64,000 bases of DNA from Halomonas colorata (lineage in GTDB: Bacteria > Pseudomonadota > Gammaproteobacteria > Pseudomonadales > Halomonadaceae). The stretch is taken from NCBI RefSeq assembly GCF_014897985.1, contig NZ_JABUZA010000007.1, positions 1 through 64,000 on the forward strand, in the 5' to 3' direction. The position numbers and the translations under genes were made by a program. Below, piece by piece: positions 54,510-62,696 of this stretch (positions are counted from its first letter, which is position 1; the number at the start of each line of letters is the position of its first letter). The notes beneath the pieces were generated by a model. That model was not told where the DNA came from. It ran no database searches and saw only the letters and a list, made by a program, of their open reading frames with translations.

Positions 54510-55499
54510 ATGCACAAATTCTGTCTGCCTACCTGGCGCCTGCTTCCTCTTGTAGCAGCGATGAGCCTCTTGCCTGCTTTCGCTCATGCAGATAACAACG
54601 TCATTACTGTCAAGCATGAAAACGATGGTCTGGCGAGTAGTGATGATGGCCATTTTACCAGCGGTTTCGAAGCTAACTGGGCATTTAAGCCCAGCCCTGA
54701 GAGCTGGACCCAGCGTTTAGCCACCTCGCTACCTAATAGCTTGATAGGGCAGGCAGACACCGTGGCTTTTCGGCTGGTGCATCAAATCTATACGCCAGAT
54801 GATATTAGGCGTTCCGAGCTGATTGAAGATGATCGCCCATATGCTGGCTTGGTGTATGGCGGCCTATCGCTTTATGAAGATATACCCATGGGGAGCTGGC
54901 AGCAGGCGACGGATCTGCATGTAGATATCGGTTTGGTTGGTCCCTCATCGCTTGCCGATAGCGTGCAGCGTGAAGTGCATCGTATTACTAATAGCGATCG
55001 ACCCAACGGTTGGGACAACCAGCTAGGCGATGAGCCGCTGCTTAACGTAACCATGCGCCGCCAGTGGTGGCACAACGTTCCGCTGGCGGGTAAACGCTTT
55101 GCTCATGGTCCTAGCCTTAGCGTGGCGCTGGGTAACCTTAATACCTACGCAAGCGCGGGCTACAGCGTACGTTGGGGCGACGATGCCAGCGGTATCCCGA
55201 CGCTGACGCCCAACCCAGGTAATCGTGGTCGAATGACAAGCACCACCGGCTGGCAGTGGTACTTATTTGCTAATGTTGAAGGCTACTATGTGGCACATAA
55301 TCTAACCTTGGACGGCAATGTGTTCTCCAGCAGCCACTCGGTTGACAGTAAAGAGTGGGTAGGTGAAGCCTCGGCAGGGCTGGCGCTTGCCTGGGATCAG
55401 TGGCAGGTTACCTATGCGGCAGTAGAGCGCACGCGTGAGTTTGATGGCCAGGAAAGGCATGATAAATACGGTGCCGTCACGCTATCACGCAGCTTCTAA
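54510..55499 (+). CDS. LpxR family lipid A 3'-O-deacylase-like outer-membrane protein
   Basis: This 329-residue protein has a signal peptide cut after AHA (about residue 26) and a 12-strand outer-membrane barrel ending in phenylalanine. The LpxR (DUF2219) opening NVITVKHENDGLASSDDGHFTSGFE carries the Asn-Asp pair and Thr matching active-site residues of Salmonella LpxR. A histidine in VQREVHRIT may be the catalytic base. It would trim acyl chains from lipid A in the outer membrane. The ATG at 54510 has an AAGGA box; the longer frame from 54411 is rejected. Confidence 0.85.
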   Translation: MHKFCLPTWRLLPLVAAMSLLPAFAHADNNVITVKHENDGLASSDDGHFTSGFEANWAFKPSPESWTQRLATSLPNSLIGQADTVAFRLVHQIYTPDDIRRSELIEDDRPYAGLVYGGLSLYEDIPMGSWQQATDLHVDIGLVGPSSLADSVQREVHRITNSDRPNGWDNQLGDEPLLNVTMRRQWWHNVPLAGKRFAHGPSLSVALGNLNTYASAGYSVRWGDDASGIPTLTPNPGNRGRMTSTTGWQWYLFANVEGYYVAHNLTLDGNVFSSSHSVDSKEWVGEASAGLALAWDQWQVTYAAVERTREFDGQERHDKYGAVTLSRSF

Positions 55500-55629
55500 C
55501 TGGCGTAAAACACCTCCGCTGGCAAAAAACGCTAAGTAGCTGAACCCAAGTGCAATGGGGGCGGAGTAAAATGCTTCCATGCGACTTGCTGGTTAAGGGC
55601 ATTTTTTATGGCAACGGACAATAAACCCC

Positions 55630-55953
55630 ATGGGTAATTCTTACCCTCATACCCCGGACGGGCGCTATTTTGTCGCCAAGAACCGCCTGTGGCGCTGTAC
55701 TAATCCGCATTTGGATGAGCCTGAAAGACAGGCTCACGTCAATGAGCTTATGAAGGCTCGCCGTGCGGTAAAAACCGCCAAGCAGCAAGAAGATGACAAA
55801 GCGTTACGCCAGGCGCGCAATAACGTACAAGCGGCCAAAGAAGCGTTAGGCGAACGTGGGCCTGTCTGGTGGGACGATAACGCGCCCGACGAAACCGGGG
55901 TTGCTCCGCATAACAGCTCATATGCCGATTGGTGGCAAAGCCAGTCCGACTGA
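55630..55953 (+). CDS. Conserved hypothetical protein with central charged helix
   Basis: This is a 107-residue cytoplasmic protein. The N-terminus MGNSYPHTPDGRYFVAKNRLWR has the look of a conserved domain. It is followed by a long alanine/lysine/glutamine helix (about 35-72) and a tryptophan-rich end (VWWDDNAP, YADWWQSQSD). I recall no named family. It has no membrane segment, no signal and no metal motif. Because it is the only open frame here and has normal codon use, it is likely real. Confidence 0.65.
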   Translation: MGNSYPHTPDGRYFVAKNRLWRCTNPHLDEPERQAHVNELMKARRAVKTAKQQEDDKALRQARNNVQAAKEALGERGPVWWDDNAPDETGVAPHNSSYADWWQSQSD

Positions 55954-56079
55954 GTTCTTTAGGTCTTAGGTTTTCAACCTGGCGGATGCCGCTAATTGAC
56001 GCTAGCTTATTAGGGGCACAAGACACTCAATGTTCGGCACATTCTTGATGTGCCCGCTAACAAGGATGTTATTAAGCCT

Positions 56080-56595
56080 ATGTTTTTTAATGGTTGGGAA
56101 AACCTCTTTCGTACCTTGATTGTCGGTTTACTGGCTTACGCCGTATTAGTGATCTTTCTACGCCTTTCAGGCAATCGCACGCTTTCGAAAATGAATGCGT
56201 TTGATCTGATCGTGACCGTTGCATTGGGTTCAACGCTTGCGACCATTCTGCTTTCCAAGCAGGTGGCGCTGGCAGAAGGAGCGTTAGCGCTGGGGCTACT
56301 GATTTTTCTACAGTATGCGATTACATGGCTCAGTGTGCGCAAGCGATGGGTCAAAAAGCTGGTGACCGGTGAGCCTTTAATGCTGCTTTATCGCGGTGAG
56401 TTTCTTACCCAGGCACTACATAAAGCGCGAGTTACCCAAGACGAGGTGCGAGCAGCCATTCGCAGCAATGGGCTAAGTAGCGTTGCAGATGCACACGCGG
56501 TTATATTGGAAACCGACGGCTCATTAAGTGTGGTAAAGGAAAGCGACGAACACGATCACTCGAGCCTTAAAGATGTGCGCCACTCCTCACCGTAA
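56080..56595 (+). CDS. DUF421 (YetF-like) membrane protein
   Basis: This ~171-residue protein has three N-terminal helices with the family stretch GNRTLSKMNAFDLIVTVALGSTLAT. A cytoplasmic alpha/beta domain follows, with GEPLMLLYRGEFLTQALHKARVTQDEVRAAIRSNGL and VILETDGSLSVV. This is the YetF/DUF421 arrangement, function unknown. The ATG at 56080 is taken; a GTG at 56050 in frame would add ten residues. Confidence 0.88.
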   Translation: MFFNGWENLFRTLIVGLLAYAVLVIFLRLSGNRTLSKMNAFDLIVTVALGSTLATILLSKQVALAEGALALGLLIFLQYAITWLSVRKRWVKKLVTGEPLMLLYRGEFLTQALHKARVTQDEVRAAIRSNGLSSVADAHAVILETDGSLSVVKESDEHDHSSLKDVRHSSP

Positions 56596-56699
56596 TCCAT
56601 AAATTCTTAAGCGTTTACTTATAAACATTCCCGAGGCCTGCCAGCGGTGGTAATCTGCGCCGCTTAACGATTCCTAAGAACATCCGCTAAGGGCCTAAC

Positions 56700-57017
56700 G
56701 TGACTATTAAAGCAAACTTGTCGATTTTCGACATCATTGGGCATCTGCTGCTGTGGCTGGTGCTGAGTATTCTTACCCTTGGGATCGCGCTGTTTTTCTT
56801 TCCCTACTCGTTTGCCCGTTTTGTGATTAATCGCACATCCGTTATTGATCAAAGCACGGGTACCGAGCGAAAAATGGTGTGTGATATCAATATTTTCAGC
56901 AATATTGGCCACATCATCTTGTGGATACTGATTTCGCTGGTGACCTTTGGGATTGGCTATATTTTTTATGTTTACCGGGTATGGAACTACGCGTTAAATA
57001 ATTCCCGGGTGCAGTAG
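56700..57017 (+). CDS. Small membrane protein with an internal duplication
   Basis: This 105-residue protein starts at a GTG with AAGGG upstream. The two halves repeat the same pattern: IGHLLLWLVLSILTLGIALFFFPY...N and IGHIILWILISLVTFGIGYIFYVY...N. Each contributes about one to one and a half hydrophobic helices and ends in an arginine/asparagine-containing segment. It probably belongs to a DUF6693-like family of unknown function. It is closed by a clear terminator. Confidence 0.75.
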   Translation: MTIKANLSIFDIIGHLLLWLVLSILTLGIALFFFPYSFARFVINRTSVIDQSTGTERKMVCDINIFSNIGHIILWILISLVTFGIGYIFYVYRVWNYALNNSRVQ

Positions 57018-57030
57018 TATCTCCCCAATA

Positions 57031-57057
57031 AAAAACGGCCTCCAGGGCCGTTTTTTT
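57031..57057 (+). terminator. Intrinsic terminator after the duplicated membrane protein
   Basis: A stem pairs 57031-57040 with 57046-57055 (loop TCCAG) and is followed by an unbroken T run. The A run on the other side makes it a good bidirectional terminator, serving the convergent yghU gene too. Confidence 0.9.
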
Positions 57058-57108
57058 ATTGCTGCGTGATCTGATTTAGTTTTGGGCTGTGAAGCGGTAC
57101 CTTATCGC

Positions 57109-57969
57109 TTAGAGCTTATCTTGGGTTTTAAGCTCAAAGTCACTGGCATCGTGGCGTTCATGTAGCTGCTCGCTGGGCTCTCCAAACGTGCGGTTCACCA
57201 TGCGGCCACGCTGAACGGCAGGGCGTGCATCAAGCTCATCCGCCCAGCGGATGACATTCTGGTAGGTATGGGCTTCAAGAAATTCAGCCGCTTCGTATAC
57301 GCGGTTTTTTACCAAGGCGCCATACCAGGGGTGAATCGCCATATCAGCGATAGTGTAGTCATCTCCCGCCATATAACGGTTATCGGCTAAGTGGCGGTCC
57401 AGCACGTCTAGCTGGCGTTTTACTTCCATGGTGTAACGATCAATGGGGTACTGGTATTTTTCCGGGGCGTAAGCGTAAAAATGGCCGAATCCGCCGCCTA
57501 GGATGGGGGCGCTACCCATTTGCCAGAATAACCAGGAAAGGCACTCGGTACGTTTGGCCGGGTCGCTGGGCAAGAACGCTGAAAATTTCTCAGCCAGGTA
57601 AAGCAGAATGGCGCCTGACTCGAAAACACGCTGGGGCGGGTTGGTGCTATGGTCCATCAGCGCAGGAATTTTTGAGTTGGGATTCACCTCGACAAACCCA
57701 CTACCGAACTGGTCGCCGTCACCGATCTTGATCAAGTGCGCATCATACTCGGCGGCTTCAATGCCTTTCTCTAAAAGCTCCTCAAGCATGACGGTCACTT
57801 TAACGCCATTAGGGGTGGCCAATGAGTAGAGCTGCAGCGGGTGTTTGCCTACGGGTAAGGGCTTGTCGTGAGTCGGACCTGCAATGGGGCGGTTAATGTT
57901 GGCAAACTTGCCGCCATTGCCGGGTTCCCATTTCCAAACGCGCGGTGGGGTGTAAGGAGTATCGCTCAT
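57109..57969 (-). CDS. yghU: Glutathione-dependent disulfide-bond oxidoreductase YghU
   Basis: This ~286-residue nu-class glutathione transferase closely matches E. coli YghU: FANINRPIAGPTHDKPLPVGKHPLQLYSLATPNGVKV, GDQFGSGFVEVNPNSKIPAL, and C-terminal EQLHERHDASDFE. It reduces disulfides such as 2-hydroxyethyl disulfide using two bound glutathiones, and reduces peroxides weakly. The ATG at 57969 (second of two adjacent ATGs after GAGG) equals the E. coli start. Confidence 0.94.
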   Translation of the reverse strand: MSDTPYTPPRVWKWEPGNGGKFANINRPIAGPTHDKPLPVGKHPLQLYSLATPNGVKVTVMLEELLEKGIEAAEYDAHLIKIGDGDQFGSGFVEVNPNSKIPALMDHSTNPPQRVFESGAILLYLAEKFSAFLPSDPAKRTECLSWLFWQMGSAPILGGGFGHFYAYAPEKYQYPIDRYTMEVKRQLDVLDRHLADNRYMAGDDYTIADMAIHPWYGALVKNRVYEAAEFLEAHTYQNVIRWADELDARPAVQRGRMVNRTFGEPSEQLHERHDASDFELKTQDKL

Positions 57970-58074
57970 CATAGCCTCGCTGTGTTGTTTCGTGGGCAGT
58001 GCCAACATGGCAAAAAACGGTTACTTAAGCTGCTTTAGGTTCTTTCGATATTCTAGATACTTTAAATGCTCTAA

Positions 58075-58140
58075 GTACTTTAGATACGGTAGGTACTTTA
58101 GATACGGTAGGTACTTTAGATACGGTAGGTACTTTATGAG
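58075..58140 (+). repeat. 18-base tandem repeat, three and two-thirds copies
   Basis: The unit GTACTTTAGATACGGTAG repeats three times exactly (58075-58092, 58093-58110, 58111-58128), then partially (58129-58140). Degenerate copies seem to extend left to about 58045. It lies between divergent yghU and the racemase gene, 80 bases before the latter. A short frame through it gives only RYFRYG repeats and is not a gene. Confidence 0.93.
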
Positions 58141-58222
58141 GGTAGTAAAAAGCTGGTACAAGGGGGGAGGGTTATTAGCCAGTTAATAAAATAATTCATG
58201 GTGATTCAAAAAGGAGACGAAA

Positions 58223-58918
58223 ATGCAGGTTATTGGTGTGCTGGGCGGCATGAGCTGGGAATCAACGCAAAGCTATTATCGCGCGCTGAATGAAGGTGTA
58301 AAGCACGCGCTAGGCGGCTTTCACTCCGCCAAAATTGTGCTGGTCAGCGTCGATTTTGCCGAAATCGAAACCCTGCAGCAGCAAGGCGATTGGGATAAAG
58401 CAGGCGAGCTCCTGGCGAGTGCTGCGCAAAACATCGAACGTGCTGGCGCAGATTTTCTACTCTTAGCAACCAATACCATGCACAAGGTGGCACCGGCTAT
58501 TGAAAAGGCTATCGGTATTCCGCTGCTGCATATCGCTGATGCGACTGCTGAACAGTTAATGCAAGATGGTATTACCCGCGTGGGGCTGTTGGGTACGCGC
58601 TTTACCATGGAGCAGGATTTTTACAAGGCTCGCTTGCAGGACGCATTCGGTATCGAAGTGGTTGTGCCTGATGATACCGAGCGCGAAGCGGTGCATCGGA
58701 TTATTTTCGATGAACTGTGCCAGGGGAAAATCAATAGTGACTCGCGCGAGCGCTATCTCGAAATTATCGATAGTCTGCATCAGCAGGGCGCTCAGGCCGT
58801 CATTCTGGGGTGTACTGAAATCGCGCTACTGGTAGAGCAGGCGCATACTCATGTGCCGCTTTACGATACCACTGCGCTGCATGCAAGCAGGGCAGTGGCT
58901 CGTGCGCTTAAAGGTTAG
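58223..58918 (+). CDS. Aspartate/glutamate racemase family protein (YgeA/L-DER type)
   Basis: This 231-residue protein is close to E. coli YgeA: IGVLGGMSWESTQSYYRALNEGV, SVDFAEIE and IADATAEQLMQDGITRVGLLGTRFTMEQDFY. The usual first catalytic Cys is Thr83 (ATNTMHK), while Cys197 (LGCTEI) remains. That Thr83/Cys197 pair is the atypical active site described for the E. coli L-aspartate/glutamate-specific racemase. The enzyme would thus convert L- to D-aspartate or glutamate with one-sided preference. A strong AAAGGAGA box precedes it. Confidence 0.9.
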   Translation: MQVIGVLGGMSWESTQSYYRALNEGVKHALGGFHSAKIVLVSVDFAEIETLQQQGDWDKAGELLASAAQNIERAGADFLLLATNTMHKVAPAIEKAIGIPLLHIADATAEQLMQDGITRVGLLGTRFTMEQDFYKARLQDAFGIEVVVPDDTEREAVHRIIFDELCQGKINSDSRERYLEIIDSLHQQGAQAVILGCTEIALLVEQAHTHVPLYDTTALHASRAVARALKG

Positions 58919-58945
58919 CCCTATCAGAAGCTAACGTTGGAAAAC

Positions 58946-59371
58946 TTAGGCAAGCGTCAGGGTGACGTCGATGTTGCCACGCGTTGCGTTGGAGTAAGGG
59001 CAAACGACATGGGCTTTGTCGACCAAATCCTGGGCAACGCTCTTTTCAAGGCCGGGAAGGCTGATAGTAAGCTCGACTTCAATGCCAAAACCTGTGGGAA
59101 TAGCGCCGATACCCACGCTGCCTTCAATGGCAGTGTCTTGCGGAAGCTTTACTTTTTCCTGGCTGGCGACATGCTTTAGTGCACCTAAAAAGCAGGCGGA
59201 GTAGCCCGCAGCAAACAGCTGTTCCGGGTTAGTGCCTTCACCGCCTGCGCCGCCTAGCTCTTTCGGCGTGCTGAGTTTGACATCCAATGCGCCATCAGAC
59301 GACTTGGCTTGGCCTTCACGGCCACCTGTGGCTTTGGCATGGGCGCGGTAGGCGACGGTTTCGATAGACAT
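58946..59371 (-). CDS. ohr: Organic hydroperoxide resistance protein Ohr
   Basis: This 141-residue thiol peroxidase of the Ohr/OsmC family has both redox cysteines: Cys60 in [12 protein letters not shown] and Cys124 in [11 protein letters not shown]. The family [19 protein letters not shown] opening is also present. It reduces organic and lipid hydroperoxides using lipoylated protein thiols. It lies downstream of ohrR with a palindrome in between, so it should be peroxide-inducible. Confidence 0.95.
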   Translation of the reverse strand: MSIETVAYRAHAKATGGREGQAKSSDGALDVKLSTPKELGGAGGEGTNPEQLFAAGYSACFLGALKHVASQEKVKLPQDTAIEGSVGIGAIPTGFGIEVELTISLPGLEKSVAQDLVDKAHVVCPYSNATRGNIDVTLTLA

Positions 59372-59426
59372 AGCAAGCTTCCTTTAATGTTGTTGATCAG
59401 AGTAACTGGGTTTAATTTAGTGCAGC

Positions 59427-59448
59427 TTTATTTTGCGCGCAAGATAAA
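59427..59448 (-). promoter_or_regulatory. 22-base palindrome, likely OhrR operator
   Basis: The sequence TTTATTTTGCGCGCAAGATAAA is an inverted repeat with a single mismatched pair. It lies in the 109-base gap between ohrR and ohr, upstream of ohr. MarR-type OhrR proteins bind such AT-rich palindromes at their target promoter. Confidence 0.65.
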
Positions 59449-59480
59449 TTTCCATAAACTTTCTTAAAGTGCGAGAAGGG

Positions 59481-59945
59481 CTAGTCGATTTTTTGTAGGT
59501 TATCGCGTAGCTGTACCAAGTCTTCTTTTAGCTGTGTCAGGGTTTCTATTGATTTTTCACTGGCATTAACTATGCAGCTAGGAATATGACGCGCCTGTTC
59601 ACGCAATTCACGCCCTTTATCGGTTAGAAATAGCTCCACGATGCGCTCATCCTGACGATTGCGTTGACGAATCAACAGCTGATCGCCTTCAAGACGCTTA
59701 AGCAGCGGCGTTAGCGAGCCTGGGTCGGTCAGCAGGCGCTTGCTCAATGTACCTACCGTTATGCCGTCTTGCTGCCATAACACCAGCATTGCCAAATATT
59801 GCGGATAAGTAAGCCCTAACTCCTTTAGAAGCGGTTTATAAATTTTTGTCATCGTTAATGAGGTGGAGTACAGCGCAAAACATAGCTGATGGTCTAATTC
59901 CAACTCACTGCAAGTTTCTAATCGACAGGGTTCTAACGCGGGCAT
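59481..59945 (-). CDS. ohrR: MarR family organic-hydroperoxide-sensing repressor OhrR
   Basis: This 154-residue winged-helix regulator carries the reactive Cys22 of OhrR in LDHQLCFALYSTS. A typical MarR domain follows, with TVGTLSKRLLTDPGSLTPLLKRLE as recognition helix and RQDERIVELFLTDKG as wing. Oxidation of Cys22 by organic peroxides should release it from DNA and turn on ohr. Additional cysteines at 7, 12 and near residue 123 could form the resolving disulfide. Confidence 0.93.
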   Translation of the reverse strand: MPALEPCRLETCSELELDHQLCFALYSTSLTMTKIYKPLLKELGLTYPQYLAMLVLWQQDGITVGTLSKRLLTDPGSLTPLLKRLEGDQLLIRQRNRQDERIVELFLTDKGRELREQARHIPSCIVNASEKSIETLTQLKEDLVQLRDNLQKID

Positions 59946-60076
59946 ATCGGCTCCGAGACGGGATGCGTTGGATTAATGTAGCGCGACCAGCCTTCGCTGA
60001 CCAGACCTAGACGTTGGTCTTGAGTTGGTGGTTTTGTTTTGACATGGATAATTTGGCTCGCTAACCTGCATTTACT

Positions 60077-60092
60077 ATGTTACCGGTAACAC
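60077..60092 (+). promoter_or_regulatory. GntR-type operator upstream of gluconokinase
   Basis: ATGTTACCGGTAACAC matches the GntR consensus ATGTTA-N4-TAACAT at all but the last base. It lies about 130 bases before the gluconokinase start and mirrors the sites before idnT. Confidence 0.8.
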
Positions 60093-60221
60093 TAAAATCA
60101 TCTGCGTATTATCCAACTATTCACGCGGCTATCTATAGGGGAGCATATACCTATAGGACACCATATAGATTATGGTTTTGTATATTTGCTGCACAGCGTT
60201 TAAACCCGGAGAGATAAACCA

Positions 60222-60764
60222 ATGGACGCCGTTTCTCATCGTATTTTAGTCATGGGGGTCTCTGGCTGCGGAAAGTCACATATTGGCCAGCAGTTGGCGG
60301 CGGCTCTGAACGCCAAGTTCATTGATGGTGATGACTACCATCCGCCAGCAAATGTCGCCAAAATGGCCAGTGGAACGCCACTTGACGATGACGACCGCCA
60401 AGGCTGGCTTGAGACGCTGGCTGAGCTTTTTGCCGATCATCGCCAGCAAAATGTTAGCGTGGTGATTGCCTGCTCTGGATTGAAGTATCGCTACCGTGAT
60501 TGCTTGCGCCAAGGGGATTCAGCGCTGCGCATTCTGTACTTGGAAGGCGACCAGACCCTGTTGCGTGAACGCTTGGAAACACGTGAGGGGCACTTCTTTA
60601 AAGGTGAGAATATGCTGGCCAGTCAGCTCGCCGATCTGGAACCACCGGGAGAAAGTGAAGCCGTCACTGTATCCATTGCGCTTTCACCGCCCGAGATCGT
60701 GAGTCGCTTTACCAGCGCGCTTAGTGCGACACTTAATCATTCATCCCGCACACCGTCACTTTAG
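60222..60764 (+). CDS. gntK: Gluconokinase
   Basis: This 180-residue P-loop kinase has GVSGCGKS at 12-19, the GDDYHPPANVAKMASGTPLDDDDRQGWL stretch that binds gluconate, ACSGLKYRYRDCLR, and the lid segment FFKGENMLASQLADLE. It phosphorylates D-gluconate to 6-phosphogluconate for the Entner-Doudoroff or pentose phosphate pathway. The gntR regulator follows 14 bases later. With idnTOD at 51 kb it completes L-idonate use. Confidence 0.95.
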   Translation: MDAVSHRILVMGVSGCGKSHIGQQLAAALNAKFIDGDDYHPPANVAKMASGTPLDDDDRQGWLETLAELFADHRQQNVSVVIACSGLKYRYRDCLRQGDSALRILYLEGDQTLLRERLETREGHFFKGENMLASQLADLEPPGESEAVTVSIALSPPEIVSRFTSALSATLNHSSRTPSL

Positions 60765-60778
60765 AGGCTGGCATCCGT

Positions 60779-61774
60779 TTGAAGAAAAAGCGTCCCACAT
60801 TACAGGATATTGCTGACAAGGTAGGGGCAACGAAAATGACGGTTAGCCGTTGCCTGCGAGCCCCTGATACGGTTTCGGAAAGCTTGCGTGAGCGTATTTT
60901 TAAGGCCGCCGAACAGGTGGGATATATCCCCAACCGGGCGCCGGACCTACTTTCGCGCGCCACCAGCCATTCGATAGGGGTGCTGGTGCCTTCGCTGACC
61001 AATCAGGTATTTGCCGATGTCATTGTAGGGATCGAGGCATTCACCGAACCGGCGGGCTATTACCTAATGCTCTCACACTATGGGTATAGTCCTACCCTTG
61101 AAGAGCGCAGTCTTGCCTCGTTGCTTTCCTATAACGTGGATGGCGTAATTCTTTCCGATCATGACCACACGCCGCGTAGCCTGCGTATGCTCGAAACGGC
61201 AGGTATCCCGGTTGTCGAAATCATGGATACACATCGCCAGCCGTTACAGCAGTCGGTGGGCTACGACAACGTCAAAGCCGCTTTTGATATGGTAAGCGCA
61301 ATGATACGCCGTGGGCGCCGCCAGGTGGTTTATCTGGCGGTACGGCTAGATGAGCGAACGCAGCAGCGCGAACAGGGCTATCGCCAGGCGATGGAAGCAC
61401 ACGGCCTGATACCCACTACGCTACATAGTACTCAGCGCTCTTCCTATAGCGTCGGGGCGGCGCTTTTAGAACAAGTGGTGATTAACCATCCTGATACGGA
61501 TGGTATCTTCTGTACCAACGATGATGTGGCGGTGGGGGCGTACTTTGAATGTCAGCGCCGCGGCATCGATGTCCCGGGGCAAATGGCCATTGCCGGTTTT
61601 CATGGCCACGATATAGGGCAGGCAATGACCCCTCGCCTGGCCAGCGTTATCACCCCCCGCCAGGCAATTGGTGAAGCCGCCGCCAAGGCGCTGCTCGCCA
61701 GAATTCAGGGCGAGCCATCGGCTGCCGATATCATCGATATGGGGTACACCATTGAAACCGGCGGTACGCTGTAG
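60779..61774 (+). CDS. gntR: LacI family regulator GntR
   Basis: This 331-residue LacI-type repressor has an N-terminal helix-turn-helix TLQDIADKVGATKMTVSRCLR and hinge VGYIPNRAPDLLSRATSHSIGVLVPS. A periplasmic-binding-like effector domain follows, typical of the gluconate-responsive GntR/IdnR group. Translation starts at TTG with AGAGG about ten bases before, which may keep levels low. It likely controls gntK-gntR itself and the idnTOD operon through the shared palindromes. Confidence 0.92.
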   Translation: MKKKRPTLQDIADKVGATKMTVSRCLRAPDTVSESLRERIFKAAEQVGYIPNRAPDLLSRATSHSIGVLVPSLTNQVFADVIVGIEAFTEPAGYYLMLSHYGYSPTLEERSLASLLSYNVDGVILSDHDHTPRSLRMLETAGIPVVEIMDTHRQPLQQSVGYDNVKAAFDMVSAMIRRGRRQVVYLAVRLDERTQQREQGYRQAMEAHGLIPTTLHSTQRSSYSVGAALLEQVVINHPDTDGIFCTNDDVAVGAYFECQRRGIDVPGQMAIAGFHGHDIGQAMTPRLASVITPRQAIGEAAAKALLARIQGEPSAADIIDMGYTIETGGTL

Positions 61775-61847
61775 GTTCCTAGCGCAAGGCTAGCGGTCTG
61801 CGGGCTAAATGGCTAAAGTACGACGTTTCGCTTGCATCGAGGCTATC

Positions 61848-62696
61848 GTGAAAGTTACCCAGCTCAATATCTATCCGGTCAAGTCCTTAAAAGGCATCAG
61901 CGTTAACCAGAGCGAGCTACTTTCGAGCGGGCTTGCCTGGGATCGTCGTTGGATGCTGGTCGACGCTCAGCAGCGTTTTGTGACTCAGCGCCAGCTGCCT
62001 CTTTTGGCCACGGTAGAAGTAGCATTAAACGCCGATGCTCTGGTGCTTTCACATCCCAATGTTGACCCGCTTTCAATTCCGCTTGAAGAGCCGAGCGGCA
62101 ACCTGCGCATCGTCAAGGTGTGGGACGACCATTGTAAAGCCTGGCCAGAAAGTGAAGAGGCCTCCCGCTGGTTGGAAGTCGCTCTGGGTGAGTCCGGGAA
62201 AGGTCTGAGCTTGGTCCGATTTGCCACCCAGTTTAAGCGCCTGGTAGAAGCGGATTTTCTAGACGGTGGCGAAGCCGACACGCATTTTGCCGATGGCTAC
62301 CCGTTCCTGATTACGTCAACGGGCTCTTTGAACGCGCTTAATAGTGCTCTGAACAAGAACGGCAGCCAGCCAGTACCCATGAATCGCTTTCGTCCCAATA
62401 TCGTCGTGGAAACCGATGAGGCGTGGGCGGAAGACCGCTGGCAATCGCTACAGGAATCCACCGGTGCATTCGCGTTAACACTGCGTAAGCCGTGTAAGCG
62501 TTGCAAGATCACCACGGTGGATCAGCAAACCGCCCACATCCCTGATCCCGCCGAGCCCCTTAAAACATTAATTACGCTCAAGACCCAGCCAACATTAAAA
62601 GGCGGGTATTTTGGTCAAAACGCGACGTTAAGTGCTGGCGACGGACAGCTTATTCGTGTGGGGGATGAGGTGACGGCGACACACCGCGCGGTTTAA
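61848..62696 (+). CDS. MOSC domain protein (YcbX-like molybdenum sulfurase C-terminal type)
   Basis: This ~282-residue protein has an N-terminal MOSC_N beta-barrel (VTQLNIYPVKSLKGISVNQ, LAWDRRWMLVDAQQRFVTQRQ) and a MOSC domain with the conserved molybdenum-cofactor cysteine in LRKPCKRCKITTVDQ. Relatives such as YcbX and mARC reduce N-hydroxylated compounds using Moco. It has no C-terminal ferredoxin domain (E. coli YcbX does), so electrons must come from a separate partner. The GTG at 61848 with GAGG five bases before is preferred; an ATG at 61809 is possible. The last 47 bases overlap the opposing exporter gene. Confidence 0.87.
   Translation: MKVTQLNIYPVKSLKGISVNQSELLSSGLAWDRRWMLVDAQQRFVTQRQLPLLATVEVALNADALVLSHPNVDPLSIPLEEPSGNLRIVKVWDDHCKAWPESEEASRWLEVALGESGKGLSLVRFATQFKRLVEADFLDGGEADTHFADGYPFLITSTGSLNALNSALNKNGSQPVPMNRFRPNIVVETDEAWAEDRWQSLQESTGAFALTLRKPCKRCKITTVDQQTAHIPDPAEPLKTLITLKTQPTLKGGYFGQNATLSAGDGQLIRVGDEVTATHRAV

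Noticed and set aside
57992..58186. Short frame encoding RYFRYG repeats
   Set aside because: It is produced by the 18-base tandem repeat, overlaps the yghU start, and shows no family resemblance.
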